DNA from: CAZQLE01 sp964593905
GTDB lineage: Bacteria > Chloroflexota > Anaerolineae > Anaerolineales > Anaerolineaceae
Direction: 5' to 3'
NCBI GenBank assembly: GCA_964593905.1
Contig: CAZQLE010000040.1
Coordinates: 1 to 23,458, forward strand
Length of the DNA stretch: 23,458 bases
Of this stretch, positions 1 through 7,221 are shown piece after piece. Within the stretch, counting starts at the first letter, position 1. Each line of letters opens with the position of its first letter. A program made the position numbers and the translations under genes. The notes beneath the pieces were generated by a model. It worked only from the letters and a program-made list of their open reading frames with translations. It searched no databases and was not told where the DNA came from.

Positions 1-134
1 GCCACATAAATGGTATCCTGATCCGCCGTTACCCCAGGCCAACTTTGCCCTCCAGCAGCCGTGCCGGTACAAGCGCTTAGCAGCAGACTTCCGAGGACGA
101 AGAGGAGTAACCATTGAACAGATTTTGTTTTCAT
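1..134 (-). CDS. Lipoprotein N-terminus, possibly PQQ-like beta-propeller (partial)
   Basis: Only the first 44 codons are inside the window; the gene runs off the left edge. It starts with ATG at 134 and reads MKTKSVQWLLLFVLGSLLLS, followed by A-C. This is a clear lipoprotein signal: two lysines, a hydrophobic stretch, then the lipobox LLSAC with the acylated Cys at residue 22. After the Cys comes a small-residue linker and then SWPGVTADQDTIYVA, a phrase typical of the first blade of PQQ-like (WD-type) beta-propellers. It lies 51 nt after yidD on the same strand with a weak AAAGAAG ribosome site, so it is probably the fourth gene of the rpmH operon. In many bacteria yidC follows yidD. Here a surface lipoprotein comes first, perhaps one acting in outer-leaflet protein assembly (inference). 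The propeller call rests on about 15 residues and is tentative. Confidence 0.7.
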   Translation of the reverse strand, partial: MKTKSVQWLLLFVLGSLLLSACTGTAAGGQSWPGVTADQDTIYV

Positions 135-185
135 GCTTCTTTGATACTTTCTCTGACGAAGAATGGCCCGGTCTGAACCACATCC

Positions 186-467
186 TTATGGCACAGGGTC
201 GAAACCACCCGGGTTGAATGGATTACAACGCAAAACACGATAGACAGCCAGGTAAGTGCCTTTGAAGGCGCCATGTTTGTAAATTGCCTGGTAACCGTAG
301 TGAGAACAGGTGGGATAAAATCGACAGGTATTGGGCGGTAAGGTCGGTGAGACAACTGCCTGGTAACCACGGATCAGCGCTAACAACACCCAGCGCGGCG
401 CGTTTCGCAGATTAAACGACAAATCCCGCAAACGCGGCTCGGGGGGGAATTCCGGGATATCATCCAC
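186..467 (-). CDS. yidD: Membrane protein insertion efficiency factor YidD
   Basis: Small membrane-associated protein thought to assist YidC in inserting proteins into the cytoplasmic membrane. The family core is complete: ALIRGYQAVVSP, then CRFYPTCSHYGYQAI, then RCNPFNPGGFDPVP at the C-terminus, with the three conserved cysteines. The frame is open back to a TTG at 494. I prefer the GTG at 467, which overlaps the end of rnpA by 8 nt and has AAGGA ten bases upstream inside rnpA, an arrangement that suits translational coupling. Even so the protein has about 25 residues before the usual family start, rich in Pro and acidic residues (DDIPEFPPEPRLRDL). It sits in the conserved rpmH-rnpA-yidD order and is surely co-transcribed. 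The function call is firm; the exact start is not. Confidence 0.93.
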   Translation of the reverse strand: MDDIPEFPPEPRLRDLSFNLRNAPRWVLLALIRGYQAVVSPTLPPNTCRFYPTCSHYGYQAIYKHGAFKGTYLAVYRVLRCNPFNPGGFDPVP

Positions 468-825
468 TTTCCTGCTGTCCTTCAACTTCTGCAAACAATC
501 GTGCCCGCTTTAAAACCTGATTCAGCGCCTGTTGAATGGCTTCGAAAGAAGAATCAACAATGGGCTTACGGGCCACAATCACTACTTCCCATCCGGGGCA
601 AAGTGAGAGCACGATTTGATCAACTGCGGCCCGGATGCGCCGCTTGGCGCGATTGCGTTCAACCGCGCGGCCAACACTGCGCCCCGCGGTCACACCACAT
701 CTTAACGCCGACAATGAATCATCCCGACTAACGATTAATACCAACAGCGGGTGGGCATAAGATTTTCCATAACGCCGCACCCGCTTAAAATCGGTTGAAC
801 GGGTCAGGCGCACAGCTTTTTTCAC
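460..825 (-). CDS. rnpA: Ribonuclease P protein component
   Basis: Protein subunit of RNase P, which helps the catalytic RNA bind and cleave the 5' leader of tRNA precursors. At 121 aa it has the usual family length. It shows the N-terminal pattern KKAVRLTRSTDFKRVRRYGKS and the signature RNR helix (GRAVERNRAKRRIR, about residues 52-65), which contacts the RNA. The start is a GTG at 825, six bases after CAGGA. It lies 85 nt after rpmH on the same strand, in the near-universal rpmH-rnpA order, and its 3' end overlaps yidD. The basic N-terminus and the central RNR block leave little doubt about identity. Confidence 0.97.
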   Translation of the reverse strand: MKKAVRLTRSTDFKRVRRYGKSYAHPLLVLIVSRDDSLSALRCGVTAGRSVGRAVERNRAKRRIRAAVDQIVLSLCPGWEVVIVARKPIVDSSFEAIQQALNQVLKRARLFAEVEGQQESG

Positions 826-910
826 AATGAATCCTGTTTGCCTGAGCAGTTGTAAATTTCAATCATTATCAAGGAGTGACAAATAAACCTTAGGCTCCTA
901 AAGCTCTGAT

Positions 911-1081
911 TTACCAGCGGACGCGTTTTACATGATTGTTCATCGAAACGGTCAGCTTGCGGCGGCCCTTAAGGCGGCGTCGCTTCAACACATCACGGCC
1001 GTCGGCCGAAGCCATGCGCTGGCGAAAACCGTGCACGCGAACGCGATGGCGAATCTTCGGTTGATATGTGCGTTTGGTCAT
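911..1081 (-). CDS. rpmH: 50S ribosomal protein L34, with C-terminal tail
   Basis: Translation from the ATG at 1081 gives 56 residues: MTKRTYQPKIRHRVRVHGFR, then QRMASADGRDVLKRRRLKGR, then RKLTVSMNNHVKRVRW and a TAA. The Gln-Pro start, the HGFRxRM block and the RRRxKGRxKLTVS end are diagnostic of L34, a small, very basic protein of the large ribosomal subunit. The ribosome site AGGAAG lies just before the ATG and a consensus promoter lies 50 nt upstream. L34 normally stops at or one residue after the TVS motif, near 44-47 aa. This one continues with MNNHVKRVRW, a 10-residue basic tail. It is the first gene of the rpmH-rnpA-yidD-lipoprotein operon. Confidence 0.97.
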   Translation of the reverse strand: MTKRTYQPKIRHRVRVHGFRQRMASADGRDVLKRRRLKGRRKLTVSMNNHVKRVRW

Positions 1082-1131
1082 GCTTCTTCCTTTCGTGAAA
1101 ATGCAAATAATTTCTCACCGACAGACCCGAG

Positions 1132-1160
1132 ATTATACCAGAAGGTTGGGCTGCGGTCAA
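1132..1160 (-). promoter_or_regulatory. Sigma-70-type promoter of the rpmH operon
   Basis: On the minus strand TTGACC (1160-1155) is followed after exactly 17 bases by TATAAT (1137-1132). TGG precedes the TATAAT, which gives an extended -10 as well. The predicted start of transcription is near 1125, about 44 nt before the rpmH ATG. It begins 13 nt after the stop of the upstream RCK gene, so the ribosomal operon has its own strong promoter. Confidence 0.85.
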
Positions 1161-1172
1161 AGGTTTTTAAGG

Positions 1173-1844
1173 CTACTGCTGTTGCGGGCGGCCAAAAAGC
1201 TCTTTAAGCTTCAAGGCGCCATCCACATCGGCAACCGCCAAAACTTCATCACCAATTTCAAATGTGGTTACACCGCGCGGAACCACAACTTCGCCATGCC
1301 GGATAATGGCCGCGATCACCGTATGATCGATTTCCAGATCTTTAATCGCAACTCCAATGGCGCGCGCGCCTTCGGGGATCTTCTCTTCGTACAGAGAATA
1401 ATTTCCGCGGCGCAGCTTGAGCAGGGTCATCATATCGCCCAGCGACATTTCTTCTTCAATCAAGCGCGCCAGAATCTCGGCCTGGTTCATGGCTACATCC
1501 ACCCGGAAAAGCGCATCAAAAAGCCAGGCGTTGTGCGGGTTGTTCACCCGCGCAATGGTGCGCGGCACCTGATAGCGTTCTCGCGCAGTGTAACACAAAG
1601 CCAGGTTAACCTCATCCGAGGCTGTCACCGCTGCCACAACGTTGGCCGTCTTAATGCCGGCTTTCTCCAATGCATCCGGATCCATCGGGTTGCCCTCAAA
1701 AATCACCTCGGTGGGCAGTTCACGATGGATGCGTGAAAGAATCTCTTTACGATATTCGATCACGCTGACTTCATGATTTTCGTGAATCAGGTAACGGGCA
1801 AGCTGTGCGCCGGTCCGGCCAACACCAACAATTAACACACGCAT
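1173..1844 (-). CDS. TrkA/KtrA-type RCK potassium regulator (second of pair)
   Basis: Cytoplasmic regulator of potassium transport. Residues 1-120 form a Rossmann (TrkA_N) domain starting MRVLIVGVGRTGAQLARYL, with the NAD-binding GxGxxG at residues 7-12 and an acidic residue ending beta-2 (VSVIEY). A linker follows and then a TrkA_C domain from about 140 to 223 (EGARAIGVAIKDLEIDHTVI onward), which in related proteins binds nucleotides such as c-di-AMP. AAAGGAGAGG sits six bases before the ATG and falls in the 15-nt gap after the neighbouring RCK gene, so the two are translated from one mRNA. No TrkH or KtrB channel subunit is in the window. The obvious partner is the KimA-like permease upstream (inference). 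Confidence 0.9.
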   Translation of the reverse strand: MRVLIVGVGRTGAQLARYLIHENHEVSVIEYRKEILSRIHRELPTEVIFEGNPMDPDALEKAGIKTANVVAAVTASDEVNLALCYTARERYQVPRTIARVNNPHNAWLFDALFRVDVAMNQAEILARLIEEEMSLGDMMTLLKLRRGNYSLYEEKIPEGARAIGVAIKDLEIDHTVIAAIIRHGEVVVPRGVTTFEIGDEVLAVADVDGALKLKELFGRPQQQ

Positions 1845-1859
1845 CTTGGGCCTCTCCTT

Positions 1860-2510
1860 TTACTCAGCCTGATTCACACGCGCGCGCAGAGCTTCAATGC
1901 CCTGCATCGTGGTACTTACCAATAGCGCATCTTCGGACGTCAGCGCCTGATCCATGCGGGGCAAAGAAGCGCGCCCGGCGCGGGTAAGGGCAACTGGTAT
2001 GGCCTCTACGCCATCAATCAGGTCGCCCAGGGTTTTACCATCCCAATGGTCAGGCACATTCACCTCATATACCTCAACCTCACCATTGCCCGCCGAGAAA
2101 ATCGGCCACTGAATATCCATCAGCAGCTCTTCAACCCGCTGCACCCCCCACGAAGCGGCGCTGACCATCTGAATATTAAAGGTCTCGTATAATGCGCGGC
2201 AACTGGGTTCATAATTGCGGGCAATGACCACGCCCACTTTATGAATCTCACGGGCGACATGCCCAATGGTCAGGTTCAATGCATCTGAAGAGGTTGCCGC
2301 AACCAACGCCTGACATTTTTCAACCCCGGCGCGCCGCAACACATCCTCGCTTAATGCATCTCCTTCACATTCCCGGCCTTCAAAATCGGCCGGTAAATTA
2401 TTGAATGCACTAAAATTCATATCTACAACCGCAACTTCATGACCGTGGCTGTAGAGGTTATAGGCCAGTTCGGCGCCAAACCTGCCGCAACCGACAACAA
2501 TGACTTTCAT
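1860..2510 (-). CDS. TrkA/KtrA-type RCK potassium regulator (first of pair)
   Basis: Second RCK-type protein, 216 aa, with the same plan as its neighbour but only moderately alike: a Rossmann domain beginning MKVIVVGCGRFGAELAYNL (GxGxxG at residues 7-12, Asp at the end of beta-2 in VAVVDM) and a shorter TrkA_C domain from about residue 140 (EVEVYEVNVPDHWDGKTLGD onward). Start: ATG at 2510 with GAAGAGG four bases before it. It lies 129 nt after the permease stop and 15 nt before the other RCK gene, all on the same strand. Paired, diverged RCK proteins often form hetero-octameric rings or serve different inputs. Which holds here cannot be seen. Confidence 0.9.
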   Translation of the reverse strand: MKVIVVGCGRFGAELAYNLYSHGHEVAVVDMNFSAFNNLPADFEGRECEGDALSEDVLRRAGVEKCQALVAATSSDALNLTIGHVAREIHKVGVVIARNYEPSCRALYETFNIQMVSAASWGVQRVEELLMDIQWPIFSAGNGEVEVYEVNVPDHWDGKTLGDLIDGVEAIPVALTRAGRASLPRMDQALTSEDALLVSTTMQGIEALRARVNQAE

Positions 2511-2639
2511 AAGGCCTCTTCTTTCAAATTAGATTCATAACCTGCCCACTGCGCTGCAAAAGGCTTCAACCCGGGCGTGCAGCATCTGCCAACACCCAGA
2601 TTGCCCCCCCTGCCATTACAGCCAGGCCGTTATTCGGGT

Positions 2640-4580
2640 TCAATCGATATCATAAGAAACTTCGGTAATGACAATTTCTTTTTGATAGATAAAAAAGTGA
2701 CGCAGCAAGTCAGCAGTCCGCGAATGCAACACATTGCTGATCATATGCCGTGATACAAACTGGGGGACGACGATGGTAATGACTTCATTCTTCTCCCGCC
2801 GGGAGTTGATGTCGTCAATATATTCCATGAGGGGTTCAATATACAAACGATACGGTGAATCAATAATCACCAATCGAATACCTTCACCCCACACCTCCCA
2901 TTTCTTCTGAATTTTCTCAGTCTCATCCGGGTCTATCGAGACATGCACCGCGGTAATATCATCGGAGAGGGTGCGTGCATAGCGCAGTGCCAGCAGCGAC
3001 CCGCGGTGAACCCCGCCCAGGGTGATGATGACCCGATTGCGCGAGATGCGCGTCGAGGGCACATAATCTTCCAGCGAAAGACGCCGGGCCAGCTTTGCAT
3101 AATGGCGATGGATCGACAGAAACACATACATCATCACCGGCAAGATGATGATGACGATCCAGGCGCCATCGGCGAACTTGGTCACCGCAAAAACCACCAT
3201 CACCACCAGGGTCGTAACCGCCCCAAAAGCGTTGATGATCATCTTCACGGCCCAGTTTTTCTCATACAACAGCGTAGAGCCGCGCTCTTTTAATTCTTCG
3301 CCCGGCTTTAACTGCCCAATCTTATGCCAGCGGCGCGCCATTCCACCCTGTGAAAGGGTGAAAGATGCAAATACCCCGATGGCATACAGCGGGATTAACG
3401 CCGTTACACTGGCATTGAAGGCCGCAATTAACCCCGAGGCAATCACCGCCAGGGCGATAATGCCGCGCGAATATACCAGCCGGCTGCCGCGATAGGCCAA
3501 CTGACGGGGCAAAAAGGTATCTGCCGCCACCAGGGCGCCCAGGCGGGGAAAATCGGCAAAAGCCGTATTGGCCGCCATGATTAAAATCACGGTGGTCGCA
3601 GTAATGGTCATCAAATATAAAATTCCGCGCGAATCGTACACAGTGCGCACAATTTGTGAGACCACGGTTTCAAATTCAGATGGCACTGCCTGAACATGGG
3701 TTGCCAGTGTGGCGATGCCCATCAGAAGCGAGCCCAGAATCACCGACATCATAATCAGGGTTAGCCCGGCGTTTTTGCTGCGCGGCTCTTTAAAGGCTGT
3801 GATCCCGTTCGAAATGGCTTCCACACCCGTCACTGCGCTGGTGCCGCTGGCAAAGGCCTTGAGGATCAAAAACAGGGTTACCGACTGGGCGCTGTGAATC
3901 ATCTCCAGTTCCGGCGGATCCAACACCACCCCCAGCGAACCGGTTAACAATTTGACCAGACCCACGATCACCGTGATGATCATCATCACAATAAAGAAAT
4001 ATGTGGGGACGGCAAATGTGATCCCCGACTCTTTAACCCCGCGGAGATTGATTAACATCACCAGAAAAACCAGCACCACCGAGATGATCACCCGATAGGG
4101 GAAAAGATCGGGGAGCGCCGAAGTGATCTGGGCCACACCCGAAGAAATGGAAACCGCAACCGTCAAAACATAATCGGTCAACAGCGCCGCTCCGGCGGCC
4201 AGCGCCGGAAACTCACCCAAGTTATCGCGCGCCACAATATAAGCACCGCCGCCGTTTGGGTAAGCGTGGATGGTCTGTTCGTAAGACATGGTCAAAATGG
4301 TCAACAGCACTACAATGCCCAACGACAACGGCACCACATATGAAAAGGCGCCCATGCCGGCGGCAATGAGGATGATCATCATTTCTTGAGTGGAATAAGC
4401 AGTGGAGGAAAGCGCATCCGACGCAAACACCGCCAGACCAATCACCTTGCCAATGGTCTGATGCGGCGCATCGGCAGTCGATAACGGCCGGCCGATCATT
4501 ACGGTGCGCCAGGATTGCGGCGGTTTATAATCGGTGCCCCGACGTAATATGGTCGTTCCCTTGTCTTTTTTATATTGCAT
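2640..4580 (-). CDS. kimA: KimA-like APC-family potassium importer
   Basis: A 646-aa integral membrane protein of the amino acid-polyamine-organocation superfamily with about 12 membrane spans and a C-terminal universal-stress-like domain (about 516-646). It resembles Bacillus KimA (YdaO), a proton-coupled K+ importer, along its whole length: ASDALSSTAYSTQE, YPNGGGAYIVARDNLGE, LLTDYVLTVAVSISSG, TGVEAISNG, and IPLYAIGVFASFTLSQ. Residues I recall as K+ or proton ligands in KimA (Asp36, Tyr43, Asp117, Tyr118, Thr121, Ser125) fall here at Asp55, Tyr62, Asp136, Tyr137, Thr140 and Ser144, a constant offset of 19. The frame opens at a TTG at 4619, but the ATG at 4580 has GGTGGAG nine bases upstream and is preferred. 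Two RCK genes follow. A generic amino-acid permease is the alternative but fits less well. Confidence 0.85.
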   Translation of the reverse strand: MQYKKDKGTTILRRGTDYKPPQSWRTVMIGRPLSTADAPHQTIGKVIGLAVFASDALSSTAYSTQEMMIILIAAGMGAFSYVVPLSLGIVVLLTILTMSYEQTIHAYPNGGGAYIVARDNLGEFPALAAGAALLTDYVLTVAVSISSGVAQITSALPDLFPYRVIISVVLVFLVMLINLRGVKESGITFAVPTYFFIVMMIITVIVGLVKLLTGSLGVVLDPPELEMIHSAQSVTLFLILKAFASGTSAVTGVEAISNGITAFKEPRSKNAGLTLIMMSVILGSLLMGIATLATHVQAVPSEFETVVSQIVRTVYDSRGILYLMTITATTVILIMAANTAFADFPRLGALVAADTFLPRQLAYRGSRLVYSRGIIALAVIASGLIAAFNASVTALIPLYAIGVFASFTLSQGGMARRWHKIGQLKPGEELKERGSTLLYEKNWAVKMIINAFGAVTTLVVMVVFAVTKFADGAWIVIIILPVMMYVFLSIHRHYAKLARRLSLEDYVPSTRISRNRVIITLGGVHRGSLLALRYARTLSDDITAVHVSIDPDETEKIQKKWEVWGEGIRLVIIDSPYRLYIEPLMEYIDDINSRREKNEVITIVVPQFVSRHMISNVLHSRTADLLRHFFIYQKEIVITEVSYDID

Positions 4581-4626
4581 GACAGACTTCTCCACCTGCA
4601 TAATCGTGATGTGCAACAAGCAAACA

Positions 4627-4655
4627 ATTATATCAATATCTATTGCTGTCGTCGA
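4627..4655 (-). promoter_or_regulatory. Putative promoter of the kimA-like gene
   Basis: TCGACG (4655-4650, 4 of 6 matches to the -35 consensus), 17 bases, then TATAAT (4632-4627) preceded by TGA, an extended -10. Transcription would start near 4620, leaving a leader of about 40 nt before the ATG at 4580. That is too short for a c-di-AMP (ydaO-type) riboswitch. Confidence 0.6.
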
Positions 4656-4684
4656 GTGAGCACTTTTGGCTGAACTTCGCAGAG

Positions 4685-4727
4685 GGCAGGCACCGCGGGG
4701 TGCAGGGTCAATTTGTTTGGGGCTGCC
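4685..4727. other. Nested inverted repeat in the kimA-ldh divergent region
   Basis: The 317-base gap between the kimA-like gene and ldh holds a nested inverted repeat. GGCAG (4685-4689) pairs with CTGCC (4723-4727) and encloses GCACC (4690-4694) pairing with GGTGC (4699-4703) around a GCGG loop. It lies upstream of both predicted -10 boxes, so it would be DNA (an operator or a supercoiling-sensitive site) unless an earlier promoter transcribes it. No known riboswitch was recognised. Confidence 0.35.
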
Positions 4728-4815
4728 ACCACCCTGCTATGAAACCAATATTTCTTCGATCCATTTTCGCACAAAACAACATCATAACCTATAGGCTCTT
4801 TAGGTTCTGTTGGCA

Positions 4816-4821
4816 TATAAT
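4816..4821 (+). promoter_or_regulatory. -10 box, putative ldh promoter
   Basis: A perfect TATAAT lies 76 nt before the ldh ATG. No good -35 is present at 16-18 bases. The leader from about 4828 is AT-rich and shows no terminator-like hairpin. Confidence 0.45.
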
Positions 4822-4897
4822 CAACATATAAAATGCAAATTTATCAAACTGACAACCGTCTGCCAGTGTGTTTTGTCACTATCCAAAGGAGTATCAG

Positions 4898-5854
4898 ATG
4901 ACCCACAGCATCCACCACCCTGTTCGCGTCGGGATAATCGGAACCGGCAATGTTGGCGCTACATTTGCTTATGCTTTGATGCTCAGCGGGCTTGCGTCAG
5001 AGATCGTATTGATCGACGCAAACCATGCCCGGGCCGAAGGCGAAGCCATGGATCTTAACCATTCTGCACCGCTTTCTTCGCCAACCAAGGCATTGGCCGG
5101 AACCTACGCAGACTTAAAAGGAGTCACGGTCACGGTTGTCACCGCCGGCAGCGCGCAAAAACCCGGCGAATCGCGGTTGGATCTGGTCAATCGTAATGCC
5201 AATATCTTTAAATCCATCATTCCCGAAATTGTAAAATACAACCCGGAAGGGATTATTCTGATTGCCACCAACCCGGTCGATGTATTAACCCAGGTGGCCT
5301 GGAAGTTATCCGGGCTGCCCTCTTCGCGTGTTTTTGGCTCCGGAACCATCCTCGATACCGCCCGGTTTCGTTATCTGCTCAGCCAGCGGTTTGATGTTGA
5401 CCCGCGCAGCGTGCATGCCTATATCATCGGTGAACACGGCGATAGTGAAGTGCCCGTCTGGTCACTGGCCAACATCGCCGGTATGCGCCTGCCGGTCTAT
5501 TGCGAGGCCAATGATCTTCAGTGCCGCGGCGCAGACCTTGAAGATATCTTCCGCCAGACACGCGATGCCGCCTATGACATCATCTCGCGAAAAGGCGCAA
5601 CCTACTACGCCATCGGCGCCGGCCTGCTGCGAATTGTTGAGGCCATTATTCGGGATCAGGGCACGGTTTTATCAGTTTCGAGCCATATGGAACATTATTA
5701 CGGCATCCAGGATGTGTGCTTCAGCCTGCCCAGTGTGGTAGACCGCGGCGGGGTCGAACGTGTCATCCGCCTTCAACTCAGCGATGAAGAAGTGGCAAAC
5801 CTGCGCAATTCAGCCGGCGTATTGAAAGAAATCTTCAGCAACATAGAATTGTAA
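4898..5854 (+). CDS. ldh: L-lactate dehydrogenase
   Basis: NAD-dependent reduction of pyruvate to L-lactate (318 aa, normal length), regenerating NAD+ in fermentation. Visible features: NAD-binding GTGNVG at residues 15-20; Asp40 at the end of beta-2, indicating NAD rather than NADP; the substrate loop AGSAQKPGESRLDLV with Gln87 at the position that is Gln in lactate and Arg in malate dehydrogenases, and loop Arg93; TNPVDVLT at about 124-131; substrate-binding Arg156 in LDTARFRYL; catalytic His180 in GEHGDSEVPVW. Start: ATG at 4898 with AAAGGAG six bases upstream, although the frame is open to 4868. It is divergent from the kimA-like gene and convergent with mtaB, with a 29-nt gap that contains the palindrome AAACGGCCGTTT (5857-5868). 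Single-gene transcription is likely. Confidence 0.95.
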   Translation: MTHSIHHPVRVGIIGTGNVGATFAYALMLSGLASEIVLIDANHARAEGEAMDLNHSAPLSSPTKALAGTYADLKGVTVTVVTAGSAQKPGESRLDLVNRNANIFKSIIPEIVKYNPEGIILIATNPVDVLTQVAWKLSGLPSSRVFGSGTILDTARFRYLLSQRFDVDPRSVHAYIIGEHGDSEVPVWSLANIAGMRLPVYCEANDLQCRGADLEDIFRQTRDAAYDIISRKGATYYAIGAGLLRIVEAIIRDQGTVLSVSSHMEHYYGIQDVCFSLPSVVDRGGVERVIRLQLSDEEVANLRNSAGVLKEIFSNIEL

Positions 5855-5883
5855 ACAAACGGCCGTTTCACAACCCTGTTCTT

Positions 5884-7167
5884 TTATTCAGCCGCGATAA
5901 TCTCTCCATCAAAACCGGTTGAAGTGGGCCGGGTTAAACGGACCGGAGAGATTTTATTCCACAGCGACTGCGGAGCAGTGGCGCTGACGCGCAGGTAATT
6001 ATCGGTCAGACCCTGCACCCGCCAGCCCTGATCCTCCAGTGCGTCGGCGCTTTCCCATAAGACGGGCATCACCTGCCCGGTAAATTCTGCGCGATATCCT
6101 TCTGCCATGTGCTGAAAGGCCGCACGCATCTGCGCACTGCGCGCTTTGATGATCGTCCCCGAAAGATGCCCGGCCAAACGCACTGCCGGCGTCCCCGGCC
6201 GGGCCGAATAAGAAAAAATATGTCCGGCCGCAAAATTGATCTCACGGCAAAACGCCAGGCTTTCTTCAAATTCAGCCTCGGTTTCACCGGGAAAACCGAC
6301 GATCATATCGGTGGTGATCGCCATTCCGGGGGCCGCAGCGCGGGCAGCGGCGATTAAATCACGGTAAGAATCCGGAGTGGTCTTGCGGGCCATGCGGCGC
6401 AGCACAGCCGCCGCCCCGCTTTGCAAGGGCAGATGCAAATGGCGGCACAGGCGTGAGTCTTCCCACAGCCTGAAAAACGATTCATCTAGATCCCAGGGTT
6501 CAACCGAAGATAAGCGCAGCCGCCTGACATCACTTTCGTTCAACACCCGCTGAACCAGGTCGCGCAGATGCTGGGGGTGTTCAAAATCCTGCCCCCACGA
6601 CCCTAGATGAACCCCCGACAGCACAATCTCCTGCGCGCCGCCTTCAAGGGCACTTGCAATTTCCCGCATAATTTCTGCGGCCGGCAGGCTGCGCCCACGG
6701 CCGCGGGCAATGCGGGTGATGCAAAAAGTGCAGTGATTGTCACACCCATCCTGAGCCTTGATAAAAGCGCGTGTACGCAAATGCAAACCGGGCAGCGGCT
6801 CACGCGCCAGCGGTTCATGGTCAAACGTCTCCAGCGGCAGGTCCAAAAAATCTGCCACCAGGTGGTCTTTCCGGTCATTCACCACCACCCTGGTTACCCC
6901 GCTTAAAACTGCGGCAGCCTGCGCATCCAGTGTTGCCCAGCAGCCGGTAACCAGCACCTCTTCAGCCCCGGCGCGCACCGCCTGGCGAATTCGCTGGCGC
7001 GAATCGGAGGCCGCTTCAGCCGTTACAGCGCAGGTATTCACCACCACCCAGTCGGCCTCAGCCGCCGACTGCACCAGTGTATGACCGGCGCTGCGAAACT
7101 GGGCCGCCATTTGTTCAATTTCACTCTGGTTTAAACGGCAGCCAATGGTATCCAGATAGACTTTCAT
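5884..7167 (-). CDS. mtaB: tRNA t6A37 methylthiotransferase MtaB
   Basis: Radical-SAM enzyme that adds a methylthio group to N6-threonylcarbamoyladenosine 37 of ANN-decoding tRNAs (giving ms2t6A). It is 427 aa from the ATG at 7167. The N-terminal UPF0004 domain has its three cluster cysteines at 10 (DTIGCRLNQSE), 45 (VVNTCAV) and 76 (VTGCWA). The radical-SAM motif CxxxCxxC is at 142-149 (GCDNHCTFC), followed by a TIM-barrel core (GVHLGSWG, SSVEPWDL, HLPLQSG, DMIVGFPGE) and a TRAM-like end. DTIGCRLN marks MtaB rather than MiaB. An ATG at 7176 is in frame but lies inside the -10 box; with transcription expected near 7168, the start at 7167 would be leaderless. No Shine-Dalgarno is present. Confidence 0.94.
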   Translation of the reverse strand: MKVYLDTIGCRLNQSEIEQMAAQFRSAGHTLVQSAAEADWVVVNTCAVTAEAASDSRQRIRQAVRAGAEEVLVTGCWATLDAQAAAVLSGVTRVVVNDRKDHLVADFLDLPLETFDHEPLAREPLPGLHLRTRAFIKAQDGCDNHCTFCITRIARGRGRSLPAAEIMREIASALEGGAQEIVLSGVHLGSWGQDFEHPQHLRDLVQRVLNESDVRRLRLSSVEPWDLDESFFRLWEDSRLCRHLHLPLQSGAAAVLRRMARKTTPDSYRDLIAAARAAAPGMAITTDMIVGFPGETEAEFEESLAFCREINFAAGHIFSYSARPGTPAVRLAGHLSGTIIKARSAQMRAAFQHMAEGYRAEFTGQVMPVLWESADALEDQGWRVQGLTDNYLRVSATAPQSLWNKISPVRLTRPTSTGFDGEIIAAE

Positions 7168-7174
7168 GGCGCCC

Positions 7175-7183
7175 ATTATACCA
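7175..7183 (-). promoter_or_regulatory. Extended -10 promoter of mtaB (leaderless)
   Basis: TGG followed by TATAAT (7180-7175) is a full extended -10 element. Seven bases separate it from the ATG at 7167, so the mRNA should begin at or next to the start codon. A TTGACA is present upstream, but only 13 bases away, which is too close to act as a normal -35. Confidence 0.7.
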
Positions 7184-7221
7184 TTGAGAAAATTGTCAAA
7201 TTTGAGATGCGGTAATTCTGG

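Noticed and set aside
1068..1736. A 222-codon plus-strand frame
   Set aside because: Antisense shadow of an RCK gene with an intact Rossmann motif; no ribosome site and no family resemblance.
4580..4897. ydaO-type c-di-AMP riboswitch before the kimA-like gene
   Set aside because: I looked for the conserved GGGGACCC and CCGUCAGCUAAC-type blocks on the minus strand and did not find them.
7165..7198. TTGACA as -35 of mtaB
   Set aside because: Only 13 bases from the -10, too short for a standard promoter; the extended -10 alone is a better explanation.
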